Source: CAZQYC01 sp964597495
GTDB taxonomy: Bacteria; Pseudomonadota; Gammaproteobacteria; Steroidobacterales; Steroidobacteraceae
Assembly: GCA_964597495.1 (NCBI GenBank)
Contig: CAZQYC010000084.1
Coordinates: 1-16,953 of the forward strand
Length of the DNA: 16,953 nucleotides
Reading direction: 5' to 3'
Position numbers and translations under genes: made by a program. The notes below the pieces were generated by a model. The model searched no databases, was not told where the DNA came from, and was given only the letters and a program-made list of their open reading frames with translations. Position 1 is the first letter of the stretch. Every line of letters starts with the position of its first letter. Positions 13,528-16,953 of this stretch are shown here, piece after piece.

Positions 13528-14991
13528 ATGCACATTTCGCCGCAGACGGCCAACACATCTCGTTCTGGGGCCACGAATGCTCCTCGCATGACCGGCGACA
13601 GCGCGGCGTCTCCAAGACGGGGAATCTCGTATCCCTCGAACACCGTACGCATCGCGCTCATTGTCATCGCGAGCATTGCGGTTCTTTGGTCGCTGCAGTG
13701 GTCGGCGGATTTTCTCATTCCCTGCACCGTTGCGGTTTGCATGACCTTTTGGTTAATGCCGCTGGTCGATCGTCTTCAGGCTTTGCGTATTCCTCGCTCG
13801 CTGGGTGCGGCGATCGTGCTGGCCGCGCTCATCGGCGGCATTGGATTCACCGGCTACATGCTGCGCGACGATGCACGCGGGTTCGCGGCGAACTTGCCGA
13901 TCGCCGCGCATCGAGCGCGACTCGTACTCAACGAAGCGGCGCACGACCCTAATGGGATTATCCATCACGTGCGCGGCGTGTTTACCGACCGAATTTCGAA
14001 TTCCGGCAGCCGAGGGCGGCAAATTCCCGAAGTAGTCACGAATTCCGTCGACGTCCAAGACGTGTTGCTGAAGGGCTCATCCACAGCCGCCGTCGCTGCC
14101 GCCAATGCGATAGTCGTGCTATTTGCGATCTATCTAATGCTGCTCTCCGGGGATCTCTTCAAGCGCAAGCTCATGACGGTGATCGGTAGCCGGGTCGAGA
14201 CCGGCGTGATGAGTCGCAAGCGCATGACCGTGGATATTCTCAATGAAATCACCGTTCAGTTTCAGCGGTATCTCGGCGTGCTTGCAATAACCAATATCGC
14301 AATCGGTTTCATGACATGGGGAGCGTTTGCGGCACTCGGCGTCGAACATGCGGCGGTGTGGGGCGTTGCCGCGGCGGTCCTGCATATCATTCCCTATCTC
14401 GGTCCCGCCATCATCGCGATCGCCTCGTTCTTGGTGACTGCCGTGCAATTCGATTCGCTCGGTCAAGCCACGCTGGTTGCCTCGACGGTGTTGCTGATTT
14501 TTTGCTTGATCGGCATGTTGTTTTCCACCTGGCTGGCCGGACGTGCCTCCAATATGAATTCGGTCGCGGTGTTTACCGGACTCATGTTTTGGGGATGGTT
14601 GTGGGGGATTTCGGGATTACTGCTCGGTACGCCGCTCATGATGGCGCTCAAGGTGGTAGCGGATCGAATCGACTGCTTGAATTGGCTGGGAATATTTTTA
14701 GGCGATGCGTCGAAGCGCGAGCGAAAGAGTCATCCTGCGGCGGAACAGCAACTCGCGACGGTAAGTGCCGTGTCCGGTGCGACACCCGCTACAGCGCAAG
14801 CACATATCGAAGGCCTTGCCGACAGGGCGGCGATGCTACTTCTCAGCGAACCGGGCTCCATTGCCGGCGAGGTGACGACAGAAAGCGACGTCGTAGCGAA
14901 AGCAATCGGCCGCGATAGCCGTCGCTCGAGCGAAGCGCTGCCGTCCGAAAAGGGCGCCGATGAATTTGGGGTACACCCGCTGCCCGCGTGA
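13528..14991 (+). CDS. AI-2E family transporter (PerM/TqsA-like) with long C-terminal tail
   Basis: The protein of 487 residues belongs to the UPF0118/AI-2E transporter family, which includes PerM, TqsA and YdiK. It has an N-terminal TM pair (ALIVIASIAVLWSLQWSADF with FLIPCTVAVCMTFWLMPLVD), a central soluble region, then TM helices (AIVVLFAIYLMLLSGDLFKR, VWGVAAAVLHIIPYLGPAII, VTAVQFDSLGQATLVASTVL and FTGLMFWGWLWGISGLLLGT). HIIPYLGP and GLLLGTPLM are family hallmarks. Substrates differ across the family and cannot be assigned. An AAGG site seven bases ahead supports the start. After about residue 395 a hydrophilic tail of some 90 residues has no counterpart I recall. It follows ybhN after 191 bases, so cotranscription is possible. 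Confidence 0.88.
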   Translation: MHISPQTANTSRSGATNAPRMTGDSAASPRRGISYPSNTVRIALIVIASIAVLWSLQWSADFLIPCTVAVCMTFWLMPLVDRLQALRIPRSLGAAIVLAALIGGIGFTGYMLRDDARGFAANLPIAAHRARLVLNEAAHDPNGIIHHVRGVFTDRISNSGSRGRQIPEVVTNSVDVQDVLLKGSSTAAVAAANAIVVLFAIYLMLLSGDLFKRKLMTVIGSRVETGVMSRKRMTVDILNEITVQFQRYLGVLAITNIAIGFMTWGAFAALGVEHAAVWGVAAAVLHIIPYLGPAIIAIASFLVTAVQFDSLGQATLVASTVLLIFCLIGMLFSTWLAGRASNMNSVAVFTGLMFWGWLWGISGLLLGTPLMMALKVVADRIDCLNWLGIFLGDASKRERKSHPAAEQQLATVSAVSGATPATAQAHIEGLADRAAMLLLSEPGSIAGEVTTESDVVAKAIGRDSRRSSEALPSEKGADEFGVHPLPA

Positions 14992-15197
14992 GCGAAACGG
15001 CAGTAGACGCATCGATTTTTCGGCGACTTATAAATACACTACGAACCCCCTCCGGCTTCATCCCGTAAATCCATGCCGCTCATCGTCGGCTCGCCGACTC
15101 GGCGACGCCCGGTAAGCGGTTCGCACGCGTTGAAAGCAAGGAGCATCGCAATGGCGAGTGGGCAACCCTGACGACTGCTAGATGGAGAGGCGCTTAG
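14992..15197. other. Intergenic region before the yfiR-like unit
   Basis: About 200 bases separate the transporter from the next likely ORF. A compact hairpin, GTCGGC-TC-GCCGAC, lies at 15085-15098 without a T-tract. A 32-codon ORF at 15073-15171 has no ribosome site and is not called. No convincing promoter pair is seen. Confidence 0.4.
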
Positions 15198-15383
15198 ATG
15201 AAAGGCTCGACGCACGGATTGAGAACGTGGGATAGGCGTCCACTGCGCAAAAGCCTCGGAGTCAAGCCAGGCACTCGCCGATTGTGGGACGCTGCGAAGG
15301 AAGGGGACGATACGAAGGTGCAGGCTCCGTTCGAGTCGGAAACTAACCACAACGTATTTGCGGAAGCTGGCCGGAGATTTTAG
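15198..15383 (+). CDS. Possible small basic protein upstream of the YfiR-like gene
   Basis: A 61-codon ORF starts with an excellent ribosome site, GGAGAGG seven bases before the ATG. It ends four bases before the ATG of the YfiR-like gene. The product, beginning MKGSTHGLRTWDRRPLRKSL, is basic early and acidic later (DAAKEGDDTK), with no signal peptide, TM or known motif. Either it is a real small gene coupled to its neighbour or a leader ORF used for translational control. The composition is not strongly gene-like, so chance remains possible. Confidence 0.38.
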   Translation: MKGSTHGLRTWDRRPLRKSLGVKPGTRRLWDAAKEGDDTKVQAPFESETNHNVFAEAGRRF

Positions 15384-15387
15384 GCGA

Positions 15388-16014
15388 ATGGAAGCTCGTT
15401 GGAATTGGCGCTACACATTGCCGAGGATCTCGGTTGGCGTGCTCTTGGCGATCAGCGCTGCGGTGCTTGCTGCGGAGCAGTTTTCCGGCGACGCGTTGAA
15501 GGCCGCGTTCCTGTATCGCTTCCCGGGATACGTGCACTGGCCGGACGAATCGCGAAATCCCCTCTTCACCATTGCCGTCTTGGGTGCCGACGGCGTTGCC
15601 GGCGAGCTGGAACGAATGCTCGTCGACCAGTTAATCAAGGAGAAACCGGCGCGGGTGCGCAAGATAAGCTCGGTTAACGAACTCGGCGATGCGCAGGTTC
15701 TCTTTATCGGGTCGGGTCAGTCGTCGGGTGCGATCAAGCGAGCGGTGATGGCCCTCGAAGCTCGGCCCGTTTTGGTGGTAACCGACGATAGTCACGGAAT
15801 CGATTCGGGCGGTACGATCAATTTTACGCAAGTCGAGCGCCGCATTCGTTTCGAGATATCGCTGATGGCGGCAAAACGAGCGGGATTGACCATCAGCTCG
15901 GACCTTTTGTCGGTGGCGCTTAGGATTCGCGGCGGACAAAACACCGACGAAGCCTGCCTCAATGCCGATCGGCACTCGGCGTTATCGTGCTCAAGACAGT
16001 GGGCGGCGCGATGA
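15388..16014 (+). CDS. YfiR family (DUF4154) periplasmic protein
   Basis: The 208-residue protein has an N-terminal signal peptide (RISVGVLLAISAAVLAAEQ) and the DUF4154/YfiR core. ALKAAFLYRFPGYVHWPDE (about 37-54) is the family opening. VLFIGSGQSSGAIKRAV and VLVVTDDSHGIDSGGTINF follow, then RRIRFEISLMAAKRAGLTIS and SDLLSVALRI close the fold. In Pseudomonas aeruginosa, YfiR sits in the periplasm and restrains the CHASE8-bearing diguanylate cyclase YfiN. The core here lacks the cysteines that form disulfides in that protein; only C190 and C201 occur, in the tail. The ATG at 15388 is chosen over an upstream TTG because it gives a proper signal peptide. Its TGA overlaps the ATG of the sensor gene, which indicates a working pair. 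Confidence 0.88.
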   Translation: MEARWNWRYTLPRISVGVLLAISAAVLAAEQFSGDALKAAFLYRFPGYVHWPDESRNPLFTIAVLGADGVAGELERMLVDQLIKEKPARVRKISSVNELGDAQVLFIGSGQSSGAIKRAVMALEARPVLVVTDDSHGIDSGGTINFTQVERRIRFEISLMAAKRAGLTISSDLLSVALRIRGGQNTDEACLNADRHSALSCSRQWAAR

Positions 16015-16953
16015 ACGAACCGGTTGTTCCGGGCAAAGCACGGTTTTCGTTTTTCGCACGTACTCGCCAGGCGTTCGGCGGATCGCCGCGAAAATCAATT
16101 CGCACCAAATTTTCCTATTTCGTCTTAGGAATTACGACCTCGGCGCTGCTCATCGCCGGCGTTTCCATGCTGAGTCACGATCTGGCCGTATACCGCCAAT
16201 CGTGGGCCGCGTCGCTTACCACGGAAGCAGCCATTTTGGCCCGGTCGACCGCGCCCGCACTTGCGTTTTCCGATCTGGCGACGGCGCAAATAAACTTGAA
16301 CGCACTGCAAGCGCATGATTCGGTGTTATCGGCCGTTTTGTACGATCAGAACGGATTTCTGTATGCGCAATATCAACGCAGCGGCGAGCCGCGCGCCGCG
16401 GACCGAGTGCCGGTCATCGACGCCAATTTGAAAATCTCCGGGGAGATTCTGGAGCTCACGCATCGCATCGTGCAGAACGGCGAATTTCTCGGCACGATTT
16501 ATCTGCGCGCCCGTTACGATGTGATGGGGAGAATCAAGGCGTATGTCACCATTTTCGGCTTGGTGATGGCGGCCAGCATGATCGCCGCTTTCGTACTTGC
16601 GACGATGCTGCAGAGAATCATCACCGCGCCGCTGTATGCCATCGCCGATGCGGCCCGCAAAGTGATCGACGAACGCAACTATTCGGAACGGGTGCCGAAG
16701 GCTACCGACGACGAAGTGGGCGTGGTGGTCGAGGCGTTCAATAAAATGATGGACGAAGTGCAATCGCGCACACGCGAACTCGAAGAGTCCAATCGCGCGC
16801 TCAAACAGGAAGTTTACATCCGGCAAGAAGCCGAATTGGCGCTGGGCCGCGCCAATGCCCGGCTGCAGAGCAGCATGGCGGCCGCCGAAATCGGCAGTTG
16901 GGTTCGCGATATCGAGCGTAACGAAGTGCTCGTCGATCGCAATCTGGCGCTAC
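16011..16953 (+). CDS. Membrane sensor with CHASE8, HAMP and PAS, C-terminus beyond window
   Basis: The 314 visible codons start MNEPVVPGKARFSFF and overlap the YfiR-like stop by ATGA. TM1 (about 34-55, FSYFVLGITTSALLIAGVSM) precedes a periplasmic CHASE8-like region (about 56-175: SWAASLTTEAAILARSTAPA, NLNALQAHDSVLSAVLYDQN, GTIYLRARYD). TM2 is about 181-200 (TIFGLVMAASMIAAFVLATM). A HAMP domain follows (IITAPLYAIADAARKVIDE ... DDEVGVVVEAFNKMMDEV), then a coiled coil (RELEESNRALKQEV) and the start of a PAS-like module (AAAEIGSWVRDIERNEVLVD). The output domain is cut off; it may be a histidine kinase or a diguanylate cyclase. The YfiR-like partner probably binds the periplasmic domain and controls activity. 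Confidence 0.9.
   Translation, partial: MNEPVVPGKARFSFFARTRQAFGGSPRKSIRTKFSYFVLGITTSALLIAGVSMLSHDLAVYRQSWAASLTTEAAILARSTAPALAFSDLATAQINLNALQAHDSVLSAVLYDQNGFLYAQYQRSGEPRAADRVPVIDANLKISGEILELTHRIVQNGEFLGTIYLRARYDVMGRIKAYVTIFGLVMAASMIAAFVLATMLQRIITAPLYAIADAARKVIDERNYSERVPKATDDEVGVVVEAFNKMMDEVQSRTRELEESNRALKQEVYIRQEAELALGRANARLQSSMAAAEIGSWVRDIERNEVLVDRNLAL

Noticed and set aside
13346..13591. An 81-codon plus-strand ORF between ybhN and the transporter.
   Set aside because: It overlaps the transporter start in another frame, with no motif and no ribosome site.
15073..15171. A 32-codon ORF beginning MPLIVGSPTRRRPV.
   Set aside because: It has no ribosome site and overlaps a hairpin; there is no support beyond an open frame.
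16326..16826. A 166-codon minus-strand ORF rich in His.
   Set aside because: It is the antisense shadow of the CHASE8/HAMP sensor, which has clear domains in the plus frame.

Overview
The window reads as chromosomal DNA of a moderately GC-rich Gram-negative bacterium. A gammaproteobacterium (for example around Xanthomonadales, Nevskiales or Steroidobacterales) is my best guess. The grounds are the ybhP-clsB-ybhN gene order known from Escherichia coli, a YfiR-type periplasmic protein followed by a CHASE8/HAMP sensor, and an ECF sigma factor with a GGAAC/CGTC-type promoter. The lineage is an inference. I see no rRNA, tRNA, CRISPR array or complete insertion sequence.

Region 1 (1-2410): the first residues of a pirin-family gene leave on the minus strand. 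Two unrelated class I SAM-dependent methyltransferases follow on the plus strand, and then a truncated, frameshifted remnant of a Gfo/Idh/MocA oxidoreductase on the minus strand.

Region 2 (2579-6313): an accessory-looking block of proteins I cannot name. It has a one-TM anchored protein (+); a tight minus-strand operon of a beta-rich protein, a four-TM membrane protein and a cysteine-rich glycine-zipper membrane protein; and a divergent basic protein with a cysteine-rich hydrophobic tail. This is the best candidate for an undescribed system.

Region 3 (6353-9858): minus-strand genes for an ECF sigma factor, a periplasmic His-rich helical protein just upstream of it with a good ECF-type promoter, a small Cys-motif protein, a two-TM conserved protein and a single-domain response regulator. 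A 200-bp palindromic MITE-like element lies between the last two.

Region 4 (10269-14991): a plus-strand membrane-lipid cluster. It encodes an endonuclease/exonuclease/phosphatase-fold protein (YbhP), cardiolipin synthase B (ClsB), a YbhN-like membrane protein, and an AI-2E family (PerM-like) transporter with an unusual C-terminal tail.

Region 5 (15198-16953): a possible small ORF, a YfiR-family periplasmic protein, and the N-terminal part of a membrane sensor (TM-CHASE8-TM-HAMP-coiled coil-PAS) cut by the window end. The last two overlap by ATGA and probably form a periplasmic-input signalling pair.
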